A DNA stretch of 64,000 nucleotides from Psychrobacter immobilis (GTDB lineage Bacteria > Pseudomonadota > Gammaproteobacteria > Pseudomonadales > Moraxellaceae): assembly GCF_904846065.1 (NCBI RefSeq), contig NZ_CAJGZV010000001.1, positions 2,170,001 through 2,234,000 on the forward strand, read 5' to 3'. Below, piece by piece: positions 37,836-47,535 of this stretch. How positions within the stretch are numbered: position 1 is the first letter of the stretch; every line of letters starts with the position of its first letter. The position numbers were made by a program, and so were the translations under genes. The notes beneath the pieces were generated by a model. That model was not told where the DNA came from, searched no databases, and saw nothing but the letters and a program-made list of their open reading frames with translations.

Positions 37836-38383
37836 AATAGTAATACGCCTAATTGATACCCATACCAAATATGCGATGAACAATGTCAAACTCGCTCAGC
37901 CAGCGGACCGTAGCACTTGCGCTCGTCTTTTTTGCTACTCTGATTATTTAGTAGGGTTTATATATGGATGGTGAGATGCATTCGGATAATAATGGTTATG
38001 GTAAGTGGCATTTACCCTGATTACAAGCGCTCTGAGCGATGAAACTCGTTAGCGGCTGTTATGAGTAAGATGCTCATTTATTGATAGTATCCGTTAAATA
38101 AAAAAGAGCCACCCTATAGGCAACTCACTTTGTAAAATTCTTAGCATTTTTGCTAAAACTAGGGCGTGTCCTCATTTTAAAAATGGTGATAAAAATGAGA
38201 TAAATTGCCGTTAAACAAGGAAAGTAGCGCAAATAATATCAAGATATTAATAAGCTATTTGACGATGTTTGGCAAAATTTAGCCATTTTTAGCCCATTTA
38301 GCAAGTAATCGATTGAATTGAGGACACGCGCTAGTCTTGCTAGTTTATCAATATTTCAAATTATCAATTTTTTAATGCACTAC
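37836..38383. other. Intergenic region between aminotransferase paralogues
   Basis: The region is 548 bases and contains MITE copy C (38159-38334). A degenerate terminator-like stretch (AAAAAAGAGCC ... GGCAACTCACTTTG) near 38099-38133 resembles the terminator at 39595. No gene is visible. Confidence 0.5.
38159..38334 (+). mobile_element. MITE-like repeat, copy C (176 bp, best preserved)
   Basis: Flanked by CTAG on both sides, with ends GGCGTGTCCTCA and TGAGGACACGCG. The interior is AT-rich and has no open frame. This copy has the clearest target duplication and is the best reference for the family. Confidence 0.88.
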
Positions 38384-39436
38384 TTAGACCCAGCCTTTTT
38401 CACGGAACAGCTTTAATACTTTAATAAATGCTGCCATCTCATCAGGCGTTCCAAGTGTTAGACGGTTGAAACCTGTAACAGGTGGGAACTCGCGACCAAC
38501 CTTGATGCCATGGTCGCGCATTCTATCGATATAAGTTTTTAAATCACCTTTTATCTCATGAAAAATAAAATTGGTCTGTGAGGGTAAATAACGCAATCTA
38601 AGGTCATCTAATACTGTCTCAATCATCTGGCGCGACTGATTGGTATTGCGCAAACTTAGCGCTAAAAACTTGGTATCATTTAGCGTGGCAATAGCAGCAA
38701 CCGCACCTGACAAGTTGGTGTTGTCCATAGACATAAACGCTTCGACAGCCTCGATTGCTTGCGGGTTAGAAACCGCGTAGCCCACTCGCATACCGGCTAA
38801 GGCACATAACTTTGAGAAAGTATGAATAACAATAAGATTGTCTGATAACCCTTGTTTCACCCACTCAATACCGCTCTCAAAGCTTGGATCTGACACATAC
38901 TCCAAGTAAGCTTGATCTAATAAAAAGTAATGGTTATCTGGTGCATCACTTATCCAAGTTTTAAGCTTTTGCGTTGATGTAATGATGCCAGTTGGGTTGT
39001 TTGGATTGCAAATATAAAGTAGGCTGATGCCATCAAAATCGTCAGCTGCTTTTTGTAATTCATCAAAATCATAATCATAGTTTTCAGCAGTTAATGGTAT
39101 CTTGACCACAGGCACGCCAATGGAATTTGCATACATCTCTGCACAATCAAACGTTGGCACAGGAATCACCATCTGAAAATGCTTGCCCTCTTTTAATGCT
39201 TTGTTTTGCAACATTTGTAAGGTAGCTCGAATATTTTCAGTCGAGCCATTGCCTAATGAGATTTGGTTTTCTGCCACACCATGGATGGTGGCAATTTTGC
39301 TAATGAGCGCTGCGCGTGGATTATCTGGATAACGAAAGCCCTCGCCTAAAGACTCTATAATGGCTTGTTTGGCAGAATCTGCCATACCTAGTGAGTTTTC
39401 ATTCGCATTTAATTCTAAGAATTTATTATTTTGCAT
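38384..39436 (-). CDS. HisC-like PLP-dependent aminotransferase, copy 2
   Basis: The protein has 350 residues. It is a close paralogue of the gene at 36783, same length, with most residues identical by eye. The catalytic Lys (TFSKLCALAGMRVGY) and CNPNNPT are kept. One change is in the active-site strand: DEAYSEY in copy 1 is DQAYLEY here; the Asp that contacts PLP remains. Both copies keep the Arg-bearing C-terminal NRLTLG segment. The pair probably arose by tandem duplication and may differ in substrate. Confidence 0.87.
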   Translation of the reverse strand: MQNNKFLELNANENSLGMADSAKQAIIESLGEGFRYPDNPRAALISKIATIHGVAENQISLGNGSTENIRATLQMLQNKALKEGKHFQMVIPVPTFDCAEMYANSIGVPVVKIPLTAENYDYDFDELQKAADDFDGISLLYICNPNNPTGIITSTQKLKTWISDAPDNHYFLLDQAYLEYVSDPSFESGIEWVKQGLSDNLIVIHTFSKLCALAGMRVGYAVSNPQAIEAVEAFMSMDNTNLSGAVAAIATLNDTKFLALSLRNTNQSRQMIETVLDDLRLRYLPSQTNFIFHEIKGDLKTYIDRMRDHGIKVGREFPPVTGFNRLTLGTPDEMAAFIKVLKLFREKGWV

Positions 39437-39594
39437 GATGGATTATGTGCCTCAACGTCCGTTGTTATAAGTTCATATTGCTCATTGATATCATATTAAG
39501 GGGCATTTAATATAAACACAAGTTTTGATATGACCAATTATTAGTTATTAATAATCTCAAACAAAAGCGAGGCTATCTTGGTCATAAGAAGACC

Positions 39595-39636
39595 ATAAAA
39601 AAGGTGAGCTGCGCCATTAGCAACTCACCTTTTTGT
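39595..39636 (-). terminator. Terminator of uvrB
   Basis: AAAAAGGTGAG and CTCACCTTTTT arms with a 15-base loop, 40 bases beyond the uvrB stop codon. Confidence 0.9.
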
Positions 39637-39675
39637 TAGATACAAACTGATATTAACAGCAGTTCAAATAACCTA

Positions 39676-41787
39676 TTAGATCAAATGCGCCTTTAATTCG
39701 AGCACTTTATCACGCGTTTTTGCAGCATCTTCAAACTTCAAATCACGTGACATCTGCTTCATAAGCTTTTCAAGACGATTGATTTCTTTCGCCAGCAAAT
39801 CAGGACTGCGTAAGATACTAATATCGACATCAGGCAGATTGCTCTTGATAGGAATCACTTGATTGTCATTGGCATTCTGATCGTCACCCGTATCGATTTT
39901 ATCGGTGATACTGCGACGCGCCCCTTTTGGTGTGATGTTGTGCTCAAGGTTAAATGCTACTTGTTTTTCACGGCGACGGTCGGTCTCGTCTATCGCCTTT
40001 TGCATACTGTTAGTGATGCGATCAGCATACAGAATGGCTTTACCGTTGATGTGACGCGCGGCTCGTCCAATGGTCTGAATCAAAGCACGCTCAGAACGCA
40101 AGAAGCCCTCTTTATCGGCATCAAATATCGCGACCAATGACACTTCTGGCATGTCTAACCCTTCACGCAAAAGGTTAATGCCGACCAGTACATCATGCAC
40201 GCCAGTCCGCAACTCATGAATGATTTGCATACGCTCAACGGTATCAATATCCGAATGCAAATAGGCCACTTTGACATCGTACTCTTTCAGATAACTGGTC
40301 AAATCCTCTGACATGCGCTTGGTCAACGTGGTAATCAGCACGCGCTCATCTTTTTCTCGGCGCTTAGTAATCTCTGATAACACATCATCGACCTGCGTCA
40401 ATACAGGACGAATCTCAATCTCAGGGTCAATCAAACCCGTTGGACGCACGACTTGCTCGACCACTTGCTCGCTGTGCTCTAGCTCATACAACGCAGGCGT
40501 GGCACTGACATAGATTGTCTTAGGCTTGATACGCTCCCACTCTTCAAACTTCATCGGACGGTTGTTCATCGCACTTGGCAAACGAAAGCCATAATTGACC
40601 AAGTTCTCTTTACGTGATCTATCGCCTTTATACATTGCACCGATTTGCGAAACAGTGACATGTGACTCATCAAGGAACAGCAGTGCGTCTTCTGGAATAT
40701 AGTCAAATAAGGTCGGCGGTGCTTCTCCTGACGGACGACCGGAGAGGTGCTGCGAATAGTTTTCGATACCGTTACAGTAGCCGAGCTGTTGAATCATCTC
40801 AAGATCATACTGAGTACGCTCTTTAAGACGCTGTGCTTCAATCAGTTTATTGTTTTCACGGAAATACTCTAAACGTGGCTCAAGCTCAGCACGGATGGTA
40901 TGACTGGCAGCTTCTAGTTTATTACGCGGCGTCACATAATGCGATTTTGGATAGATAGTAATACGTGGCACGCTACGTACCGTCTTACCTGTTAATGGAT
41001 CAAACCAAGTAATTTTCTCCACTTCATTATCAAATAAATGCACACGTACCGCCAGCTGCTCAGACTCAGCAGGATAAATATCTAACAGCTCGCCACGCAG
41101 CCGATACGTACCACGCCCAAAATCGAGCTCGTTACGCGTATATTGCATTTCAACAAGACGTTTAATGGTAGCAGTGCGATCAATTTTGTCCCCAACGACG
41201 ACGTGCAGCAGCATTTTTAAATAACTTTCTGGATCACCCAAACCATAAATGCACGAGACCGAGGCGACGATAATTGCATCACGGCGCTCTAGGAGTGCTC
41301 GCGTCGCTGACAGGCGCATCTGATCGATATGATCATTAATAGCGCTGTCTTTTTCGATAAAGGTATCACTCGCCGCGACATAGGCTTCCGGCTGATAATA
41401 GTCATAATAACTGACGAAATACTCAACGGCATTGTTCGGAAAAAACGACTTAAACTCACCATATAACTGCGCGGCAAGCGTTTTGTTATGCGCCATGATA
41501 ATGGTTGGACGCTGCGTCTCAGAGATGACCTTTGCCATGGTATAGGTCTTACCAGAGCCTGTTACACCCAGTAGTAACTGCTCATCCATACCAGAATTAA
41601 TACCGTTGACCAGCTTTTCAATCGCTTGCGGTTGATCGCCTGCTGGCTCAAATTCGGTAACCATCTCAAAAGCACGACTTGATATTTGCGTCCCAGACGC
41701 ATTGACACCACTAATTTCAGCTTCACCTTGGAGCTGAGTGGCCAATTGATTTAACTGACGCGACGAGCGCGGTTCAGGCATTCGCAT
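39676..41787 (-). CDS. uvrB: Excinuclease ABC subunit B
   Basis: The protein has 703 residues. It is the damage-verifying helicase of nucleotide excision repair. Walker A is GVTGSGKT; the beta-hairpin region [41 protein letters not shown] and QTIGRAARH follow in order. The C-terminal UVR domain ([22 protein letters not shown]) is present. The N-terminal extension of about 35 residues before FEPAGDQP is longer than in E. coli. It diverges from dps. Confidence 0.97.
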   Translation of the reverse strand: MRMPEPRSSRQLNQLATQLQGEAEISGVNASGTQISSRAFEMVTEFEPAGDQPQAIEKLVNGINSGMDEQLLLGVTGSGKTYTMAKVISETQRPTIIMAHNKTLAAQLYGEFKSFFPNNAVEYFVSYYDYYQPEAYVAASDTFIEKDSAINDHIDQMRLSATRALLERRDAIIVASVSCIYGLGDPESYLKMLLHVVVGDKIDRTATIKRLVEMQYTRNELDFGRGTYRLRGELLDIYPAESEQLAVRVHLFDNEVEKITWFDPLTGKTVRSVPRITIYPKSHYVTPRNKLEAASHTIRAELEPRLEYFRENNKLIEAQRLKERTQYDLEMIQQLGYCNGIENYSQHLSGRPSGEAPPTLFDYIPEDALLFLDESHVTVSQIGAMYKGDRSRKENLVNYGFRLPSAMNNRPMKFEEWERIKPKTIYVSATPALYELEHSEQVVEQVVRPTGLIDPEIEIRPVLTQVDDVLSEITKRREKDERVLITTLTKRMSEDLTSYLKEYDVKVAYLHSDIDTVERMQIIHELRTGVHDVLVGINLLREGLDMPEVSLVAIFDADKEGFLRSERALIQTIGRAARHINGKAILYADRITNSMQKAIDETDRRREKQVAFNLEHNITPKGARRSITDKIDTGDDQNANDNQVIPIKSNLPDVDISILRSPDLLAKEINRLEKLMKQMSRDLKFEDAAKTRDKVLELKAHLI

Positions 41788-42158
41788 AATGGCTTTCTTC
41801 TTCTGAAGGTTTATAACAATGTGGGGTCTAAGCTAGGGTTTTTAAAGGTAATTAAGGCTTTTATCTTGTCATCTTCTCTTACAATATTAGCATCTATATA
41901 TGACGTCACACGCCCTATTTATAACGAATAAATAGTACCTTCGTTATAAAAAACGCACACAGCAACTACTAAATTTACAAAGCTTTTCATGATTAACAAA
42001 CTCATTACACGACCACCTAATAAAGCCTAAAGCTTGAGGCTTTCAATCTTCATTTAAGCTGCTATTATTTATAACGAATCAACAAGTAGTTCATTAGTAA
42101 GATACCAATAACAACAAATGAGATTTTCATTAAAATAATACACATAACGGAGTAGAAC
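41788..42158. promoter_or_regulatory. Divergent uvrB/dps control region with repeated TTTATAACGAA
   Basis: The region is 371 bases. The 11-mer TTTATAACGAA occurs at 41918-41928 and 42068-42078 on the + strand and at 41940-41950 on the - strand. The first copy is also inside a perfect 8-base inverted repeat, CTATTTAT-AACGA-ATAAATAG (41915-41935). These could be binding sites for a stress regulator of dps. This is unproven; one further 11-mer occurs by chance in coding DNA at 48729. Confidence 0.4.
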
Positions 42159-42641
42159 ATGAGAGAACGTTACGCAAGTGGAATAGATGACGCAACCGCA
42201 AAGAAAATGATCGACTTATTGAACGCTAATCTAGCGAATCTCATTGATTTGAGTATGGACAGTAAGCAATGTCATTGGAATTTGCAAGGTACTGGCTTTA
42301 TCGGTGTTCATCAGTTATTAGATGATACTTATGGTCGCTTGACTGAAGCTTATGATACGGTCGCTGAGCGTATTGTTATCCTTGGCGGTAAAGCCAATGG
42401 TATCTCTAAACGCGTCGTTGAGGACTCTATCCTAGAGACTTACCCTACTGATATCACTGAAGTCGATCAGCATGTTCGTGAGCTTACCAATCGTTATAAG
42501 ACCATTGCGGCATCATTGCGTGAAGGGATTGATGCTGCTGGTGATGCGGGTGACGAAGATACCGCTGACTTATTAACAGAAATAAGCCGTACTGTGGATA
42601 AAGATGCTTGGTTCATCGGTGCCAATGCGCCAAAGAAATAA
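42159..42641 (+). CDS. dps: DNA-protection ferritin Dps
   Basis: The protein has 160 residues. Dps forms dodecamers that oxidise and store iron using peroxide and protect DNA. The inter-subunit ferroxidase ligands are all present: H39 (KQCHWN), H51 and D55 (GVHQLLDD), and D66 and E70 (AYDTVAERI). The N-terminal tail has a few basic residues. The upstream region is rich in repeats that may be regulatory. AACGGAG lies just before the ATG, and a strong terminator follows. Confidence 0.95.
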   Translation: MRERYASGIDDATAKKMIDLLNANLANLIDLSMDSKQCHWNLQGTGFIGVHQLLDDTYGRLTEAYDTVAERIVILGGKANGISKRVVEDSILETYPTDITEVDQHVRELTNRYKTIAASLREGIDAAGDAGDEDTADLLTEISRTVDKDAWFIGANAPKK

Positions 42642-42689
42642 TATCTTTGTACTCAAACCAGTTATATCAATAAGAGAGTCTATATCAGC

Positions 42690-42721
42690 AAAAAAGGTCA
42701 CTTTTATAGTGACCTTTTTTG
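42690..42721 (+). terminator. Terminator of dps
   Basis: AAAAAGGTCAC / GTGACCTTTTTT stem with a 7-base loop. Confidence 0.93.
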
Positions 42722-42822
42722 TGTGTACGAACTTATGTTTAATGATTTATGTGTAATAACTTTAAGATTCACGCTCAGAAACGGGCTTTAAAATAGTTAA
42801 ATTATCAGTTATTAGCTGTCAG

Positions 42823-43530
42823 TTAAAAAACACCTTGGATTATTTGTTGCATCTGCGGTAAAAGCTCATCCAGCTGTGCCTCAGTTTCACTAGTATCATC
42901 AGGCAAGGATTGCTGTAAAAAAGCGGCGGTAATTTGTGGTTGCTTAGCAAGAATACTTTGCCCCATTTCTGTATCATAAAAATCAATTTGGGCATCAACT
43001 TCCGCTTGCGTATAGTAAGTTTTTGCCGCCTTAATATATGCTTGCGTCAACGTCTGCTTGTCAGTGGTATCGCCGATAGTATTGGTCATTATCTTGGCAT
43101 ATTGACCTAGCACTTTTTGAATCTGCTCTTGTAGCGCCTGTTGGCGTTTATTTAAGTTACCATCACCTACTGACTCAGTACGATTTTGCGTTTGTACATT
43201 GATAGCATTAATAGCCGCTTGTTGCCCGTTAACGATAGATTCTATTTGCTCATCAATGTGCATCACTTCCATCAGCTTAACGATAGACGTATCTGTTGGG
43301 GAAATATTATTATTCATAAAAGCGGTATTGTTAATAGAAGCGCTATTCGCACTTATTCTATTGATACTTACGCTTTGCTGTTGAGCAGACCCATTATGAA
43401 TTACCAGCTCAGCCTGTGCTTGAGTCAGACTGGCTACTGCGCTAATAGTGACAACGGCCATACTTAATGAGCGAACCATGATTGAACGCCCAACAGGGCT
43501 CTCTATAGCAGACTGAAGACTTAGTTTCAT
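42823..43530 (-). CDS. Periplasmic DUF2059 protein
   Basis: The protein has 235 residues. A long N-terminal region ends in a signal-like segment (VRSLSMAVVTISAVASLTQAQA). The mature part has a Ser/Asn/Ile-rich linker and then two helices of DUF2059, including YIKAAKTYYTQAEVDAQIDFYDTEMGQSI in pieces, with the typical TxxExxAxxxFYxTExG pattern. The function of DUF2059 is unknown. It lies 15 bases after the CDF transporter gene, so the two are probably cotranscribed. Confidence 0.8.
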   Translation of the reverse strand: MKLSLQSAIESPVGRSIMVRSLSMAVVTISAVASLTQAQAELVIHNGSAQQQSVSINRISANSASINNTAFMNNNISPTDTSIVKLMEVMHIDEQIESIVNGQQAAINAINVQTQNRTESVGDGNLNKRQQALQEQIQKVLGQYAKIMTNTIGDTTDKQTLTQAYIKAAKTYYTQAEVDAQIDFYDTEMGQSILAKQPQITAAFLQQSLPDDTSETEAQLDELLPQMQQIIQGVF

Positions 43531-43545
43531 ATTAGTTTCTCTTTA

Positions 43546-44667
43546 TCAGGCATCTTGGTTATAACTATTGGGTAAGCTCAAAGTTTCGGCATTGGGTACA
43601 GATAATGTCAGGATAGCTTCCTGAAATAAAGGATTCGCACGGAACTGACTTTCAATAATTTCGAATTTTTGGGCAATCTCTTTTTCTTTTTGATTACCAG
43701 CGATATCGACTGCCGCCACCATAAATATCTTTTTGGGTCCCACCCACTCCAAATGTAAGTACGACACACTATCTATATCTGGATGATTGAGTAACTCGCT
43801 CAATGCATAGCCATGTATCCTCTCTGATACTTTATAACCGACCAAAAAGTCACGGTTACGGCTAATTAAAAAGATGGCTACCGCACCCAATAATATTCCG
43901 ACAATGATAGAGCCGAGCGCATCCCAAAACGGCTGTCCCGTATAAGCATGCATACCCATGGCAGCAGCAGCGACAACCAAGCCAATGACAGCTGCCAAGT
44001 CTTCAAAGAATACGCCACGTAAAGTTGGGTTTGACGTATCGACCACATAGCCAATGGCGCTGACATTTATCGCTTCACCATGCTTTTTACTTTGTAAGTA
44101 AGCTTGCCCTAATGAAAACCCTTCGAGCACAAACGCAATCGCCAATACAATGAAACCGATGGTATAGTTGGTCTCGCTTTCCGCAGCATTCCACTCGGTG
44201 ATACCAGTATAAATGGAGACAATCGAACCTGCCATAAAGACACCAAAAGCGGCAATCATCGACCAGACATAAGCTTCTTTGCCATAGCCGAGGGGATGGC
44301 TTTCATCAGCAGGTTTGATCGCCTTTTTCTCGGCGACGATTAATAAGGTACCGTTACCTGCATCTGCCCACGAATGCGCTGACTCTGCGATCATAGAAGC
44401 AGAACCCGTCATAAATGCTGCTACCGTTTTGGCAATCGCAATGATAATGTTGGCTCCAACGGCAATTAATACCGTTACCAATGAAGCGGAATGTTGCTTG
44501 TCTTTATTAGTGGTCGACTTAGCAGAACCGTCTAATACAGAACGAGAATCACTATCAGAAGTGGTATCTTTAATGAGCGTACCAGTGCCTCGAGCACGAC
44601 TATTATGCGGCGCTGACTGATGAGAAACAGGAGTGTGTGACTCGGCTTCCGATGGTTTTAAGCTCAT
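43546..44667 (-). CDS. Cation diffusion facilitator transporter (ZnT9-like)
   Basis: The protein has 373 residues. A polar N-terminal tail of about 60 residues precedes six membrane helices. The first metal-site helix carries SASMIAESAHSWADAGN, an HxxxD-type motif, and the later helix has EDLAAVIG rather than the standard HxxxD, as in SLC30A9-like members. The C-terminal cytoplasmic domain (about 270-365) is present. It probably exports or exchanges zinc, cobalt or another divalent metal; which one cannot be read here. Confidence 0.88.
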   Translation of the reverse strand: MSLKPSEAESHTPVSHQSAPHNSRARGTGTLIKDTTSDSDSRSVLDGSAKSTTNKDKQHSASLVTVLIAVGANIIIAIAKTVAAFMTGSASMIAESAHSWADAGNGTLLIVAEKKAIKPADESHPLGYGKEAYVWSMIAAFGVFMAGSIVSIYTGITEWNAAESETNYTIGFIVLAIAFVLEGFSLGQAYLQSKKHGEAINVSAIGYVVDTSNPTLRGVFFEDLAAVIGLVVAAAAMGMHAYTGQPFWDALGSIIVGILLGAVAIFLISRNRDFLVGYKVSERIHGYALSELLNHPDIDSVSYLHLEWVGPKKIFMVAAVDIAGNQKEKEIAQKFEIIESQFRANPLFQEAILTLSVPNAETLSLPNSYNQDA

Positions 44668-44771
44668 AATAATCTCGATATAGGCTTTTTGAACGCAGAT
44701 ATATATATTTAACCAGATTAATAGACCGTATATTGAAAGCCGTTTAACTGACTGTACAAGGTCTATTTGTC

Positions 44772-45317
44772 TTAACGATCATGAAGATTAGCCAGCTCAC
44801 CAATCATATCTCCTATATCACAACTGGGTCGATGCGAGCTTTCCAGACGCAGGTTTTTACGCTCTAGTGCGGCATCGGCGCGGCATTGCTGCATGGGATT
44901 TTTGATATCAAGTGGCGGCGCAGGTGTGGGCTTGCCATTATCATCGATAGCGACCATCGTAAAATAGCAGCTGTTGGTATGGCGTACAGTACGGGCTCGA
45001 ACGTCTTCTGCTTCGACGCGAATACCGACCTCCATTGAAGTATTCCCCACATAATTAACACTTGCCGCAAAGGTAACCAATTCGCCAACATATATAGGCT
45101 CACGGAACATCACTTGGTCAACAGACAGCGTCACCACATAATTGCCGCTATAGCGACTGGCGCAAGCGTAAGCGACTTGATCTAGCATCTTAAGCAAATC
45201 ACCACCATGCACATTGCCAATAAAATTCGCCATATCAGGCGTCATGAGTATCGACATATATAGCTCATGATTTAATGGGGCTTTTTTGGCAGTCGAGCTG
45301 GTATTGTATTGCGGCAT
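44772..45317 (-). CDS. Acyl-CoA thioesterase (hotdog fold)
   Basis: The protein has 181 residues with one hotdog domain of the YciA/ACOT type: LMTPDMANFIGNVHGGDLLKMLDQVAYACASRY contains the conserved NxxGxxHGG-like and Asp catalytic features, and VDQVMFREPIYVGELV follows. The last 40 residues are a polar tail. It hydrolyses acyl-CoA thioesters in the cytoplasm. AAGGA lies five bases before the ATG. Confidence 0.9.
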   Translation of the reverse strand: MPQYNTSSTAKKAPLNHELYMSILMTPDMANFIGNVHGGDLLKMLDQVAYACASRYSGNYVVTLSVDQVMFREPIYVGELVTFAASVNYVGNTSMEVGIRVEAEDVRARTVRHTNSCYFTMVAIDDNGKPTPAPPLDIKNPMQQCRADAALERKNLRLESSHRPSCDIGDMIGELANLHDR

Positions 45318-45443
45318 AAAAATCCTTGAATGATTTAGGGCGTGTTAATAGTAAGTATCATTTATACAGCAGCTCACAAGAGAGCACAAACGGCACTCTG
45401 TCATTGAATGGTCTAGGTTATGTAAATCTTAAGCTATTTAACT

Positions 45444-45854
45444 TTAGCTCAACCAATGAAAACGATAAGCAAGCCAAGCAACAATGGCGCTCACTGAACC
45501 TGTCAAGATACCACCCCAAGCAAAATCAACCAACGCTGTATCCAGTGTAAAACCTTTGTACAACGCTAAACTGGTAAAGTCATAAGTACCGTAGGCCATC
45601 AGCCCTATTAAGCCACCAAGCAAGAATATATGACCAATCGAAGCGCCTGCTTTAATTTGTGGATATAAAATCAAGACACAGAGAGCCAGTAGATAAAACA
45701 TATAGAACACGCCAGCAGCAATCATGTTTGGCTCATCGGCAAGCAGATGCCCGATACGCTTTTCATAAAATAAGCCAGTCATAGTCTTGAGCCAAACTGC
45801 GTCAATACCCAAAAATATAAGCACAGCAGCCAGATATATAAATACATAACCCAT
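45444..45854 (-). CDS. DUF2177 membrane protein of lipid operon
   Basis: The protein has 136 residues and four membrane helices. The opening FIYLAAVLIFLGIDAVWLKTM and the later GLIGLMAYGTYDFTSLALYKGF and DFAWGGILTG are the DUF2177 signature. The start is the ATG at 45854, seven bases after AAGGA; a GTG upstream would cover that site. It is the last gene after the Cfa-type methyltransferase, about 100 bases away. DUF2177 often accompanies such lipid genes; its role is unknown. Confidence 0.85.
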   Translation of the reverse strand: MGYVFIYLAAVLIFLGIDAVWLKTMTGLFYEKRIGHLLADEPNMIAAGVFYMFYLLALCVLILYPQIKAGASIGHIFLLGGLIGLMAYGTYDFTSLALYKGFTLDTALVDFAWGGILTGSVSAIVAWLAYRFHWLS

Positions 45855-45907
45855 AACCACATCCTTTTAATTAGCGTTTTTTAATCCCAGCTTGTTTCCA
45901 TAACTGC

Positions 45908-45967
45908 TTGTTAAGTCAGTGTTTGTTAAGACACTACCTGTTGAAACGCAACTTGTTAAGACGCTAT
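45908..45967. repeat. Four imperfect 15-bp tandem repeats at the end of the Cfa-type gene
   Basis: Units start at 45908, 45923, 45938 and 45953, each beginning TTGTTAAG(A/T)C or, in the third, CTGTTGAAAC. The last unit covers the stop codon of the leftward methyltransferase gene. On that strand three of the four units give an in-frame TAA at the same place. Confidence 0.85.
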
Positions 45968-47452
45968 GTTTCGTTTGGAGGCGTCTTGGCCATCACCGTT
46001 GTTGGCATTACCGCTTTCATGAGAATTCATAATATCGTGAATCAGGCGGCTGCTTTGCTCATCGGTGAGAGTGTCATGAGAAGACAAATCAGAGAAATGC
46101 CTCACATCAATATTATCCGGCTTCACTGCGGTCAACTGTACCACGCCGATAGTACGCTCTAAAAACCCACCTTCACAGTAACAAAAATAAAAATCCCACA
46201 AGCGAATAAAGGCATCATCATAACCAAGCCCCTTAATTTCTTCACGCTGTGCCATAAACGCCGCACGCCAGTCGCGCAAGGTATGAGCATAGTCAAAACC
46301 GTAATCATGTAGCTGCTTGATGACCATATCGGTTTGTTCCGTAAACTGTGTATTCAGCTCTTGATTAGACAGCAAACAACCACCAGGGAAAATGTGCGTC
46401 TGGATAAAATCAACTGAATTAACATAATCTTGGTAGTTTTGATCGTTAAAAGTAATCGCTTGCAGCACCATCAGCCCTGTGGGTTTGAGCAAGCTATTAC
46501 ATTTGGCAAAAAACGTCGGTAAGTACTCGTGCCCAACGGCTTCAATCATCTCGATACTGACTAGCTTGTCGTACTGCCCTGTCAGCTCACGATAGTCTTG
46601 CTTCAGCAAGGTAATTTTATCAGACAGTCCTGCCGCATCGACTCGGCGCTGCGCCTCATCATACTGGGCATCAGAGATGGTCGTCGTCGTTATGTGACAG
46701 CCATAATGTGTGGCGGCATAAATAGCAAAACCGCCCCACCCTGTGCCAATTTCTATCACATGATCATCAGGCGTCAATTGTAATCGCTGGCAAATGAGCG
46801 CCAGTTTATGCTGCTGTGCTGCGCTCAGTGATACATCAGGCGTACGATAGACTGCTGCTGAATACATCATCGTATCGTCCAAAAACCGCTGATACATATC
46901 ATTGCCCAAATCATAATGCGCTAAAATATTGGACTTGGCACCAGACTGATCATTGCTACGTAGCCGATGCTTCGCTTTTTCAAACGCCTTACTCACACCT
47001 GCAAAACGATTTTCTAACTTATTCAACACCGCCAAGTTACGCGCTGCCAACCGAATCAGCCCTGTCAAATCGTCCGTATCCCACTCACCATTAATATAGC
47101 TGTCTGCTAGCGCAATAGAGCCGCCAAGCAACAGCTGCCGATAGACAGCAGGATCATGAATCATCAAGGTGACGTGTAGTGAATGGCGACCCACTGCCGA
47201 ACTGCTCGCGACACTATCGGATACTTTACCAAAGCTAACGGTATTAGGTGCTTGCTCATCGAATGCTTCGACTATAGTCAAGCTACCAAACTGGATATGC
47301 GCTAATGCACGAAAGATGAGTTTTCTTGCCAATTGATTCATTCCCGCACTGACGGGCTGAAAAATGGCGCGCTCATTGACGACCTTACTCATCTGTGCGG
47401 TCAATTTTCCTAATGTCGAAACGGGTGCTCGGTCGGTTGGTCGTGCTGACAT
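45956..47452 (-). CDS. Cyclopropane-fatty-acid synthase-type methyltransferase
   Basis: The protein has 498 residues. The SAM-binding site is EIGTGWGGFA, and the family motifs IEMIEAVGHEYL, a FPGG segment and a YCEGGF segment are all present. The N-terminal domain of about 150 residues is also Cfa-like, longer than in E. coli (382 residues in total). It methylates unsaturated phospholipid chains. In this operon context, with the FAD oxidoreductase, the product may be a modified fatty acid other than a plain cyclopropane, as with UfaM/UfaO-type pairs. That is inference. Confidence 0.88.
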   Translation of the reverse strand: MSARPTDRAPVSTLGKLTAQMSKVVNERAIFQPVSAGMNQLARKLIFRALAHIQFGSLTIVEAFDEQAPNTVSFGKVSDSVASSSAVGRHSLHVTLMIHDPAVYRQLLLGGSIALADSYINGEWDTDDLTGLIRLAARNLAVLNKLENRFAGVSKAFEKAKHRLRSNDQSGAKSNILAHYDLGNDMYQRFLDDTMMYSAAVYRTPDVSLSAAQQHKLALICQRLQLTPDDHVIEIGTGWGGFAIYAATHYGCHITTTTISDAQYDEAQRRVDAAGLSDKITLLKQDYRELTGQYDKLVSIEMIEAVGHEYLPTFFAKCNSLLKPTGLMVLQAITFNDQNYQDYVNSVDFIQTHIFPGGCLLSNQELNTQFTEQTDMVIKQLHDYGFDYAHTLRDWRAAFMAQREEIKGLGYDDAFIRLWDFYFCYCEGGFLERTIGVVQLTAVKPDNIDVRHFSDLSSHDTLTDEQSSRLIHDIMNSHESGNANNGDGQDASKRNIAS

Positions 47453-47535
47453 CGTATATTCATCCTTGTTTAAATGCTCTATGCTTAAGCGTTAAGCTGA
47501 TAAATTTCTTTGGCTGGTCGTTAGCCCTACAACTA

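Noticed and set aside
41788..42158. LexA/SOS box upstream of uvrB
   Set aside because: No CTGT-N8-ACAG element is seen, and the family lacks a classical LexA system.
45336..45350. TTTAGGGCGTGTTAATAG resembling a MITE end
   Set aside because: Only the AGGGCGTGT core matches and no second end or flanking duplication is present. It is too short to count as a copy.
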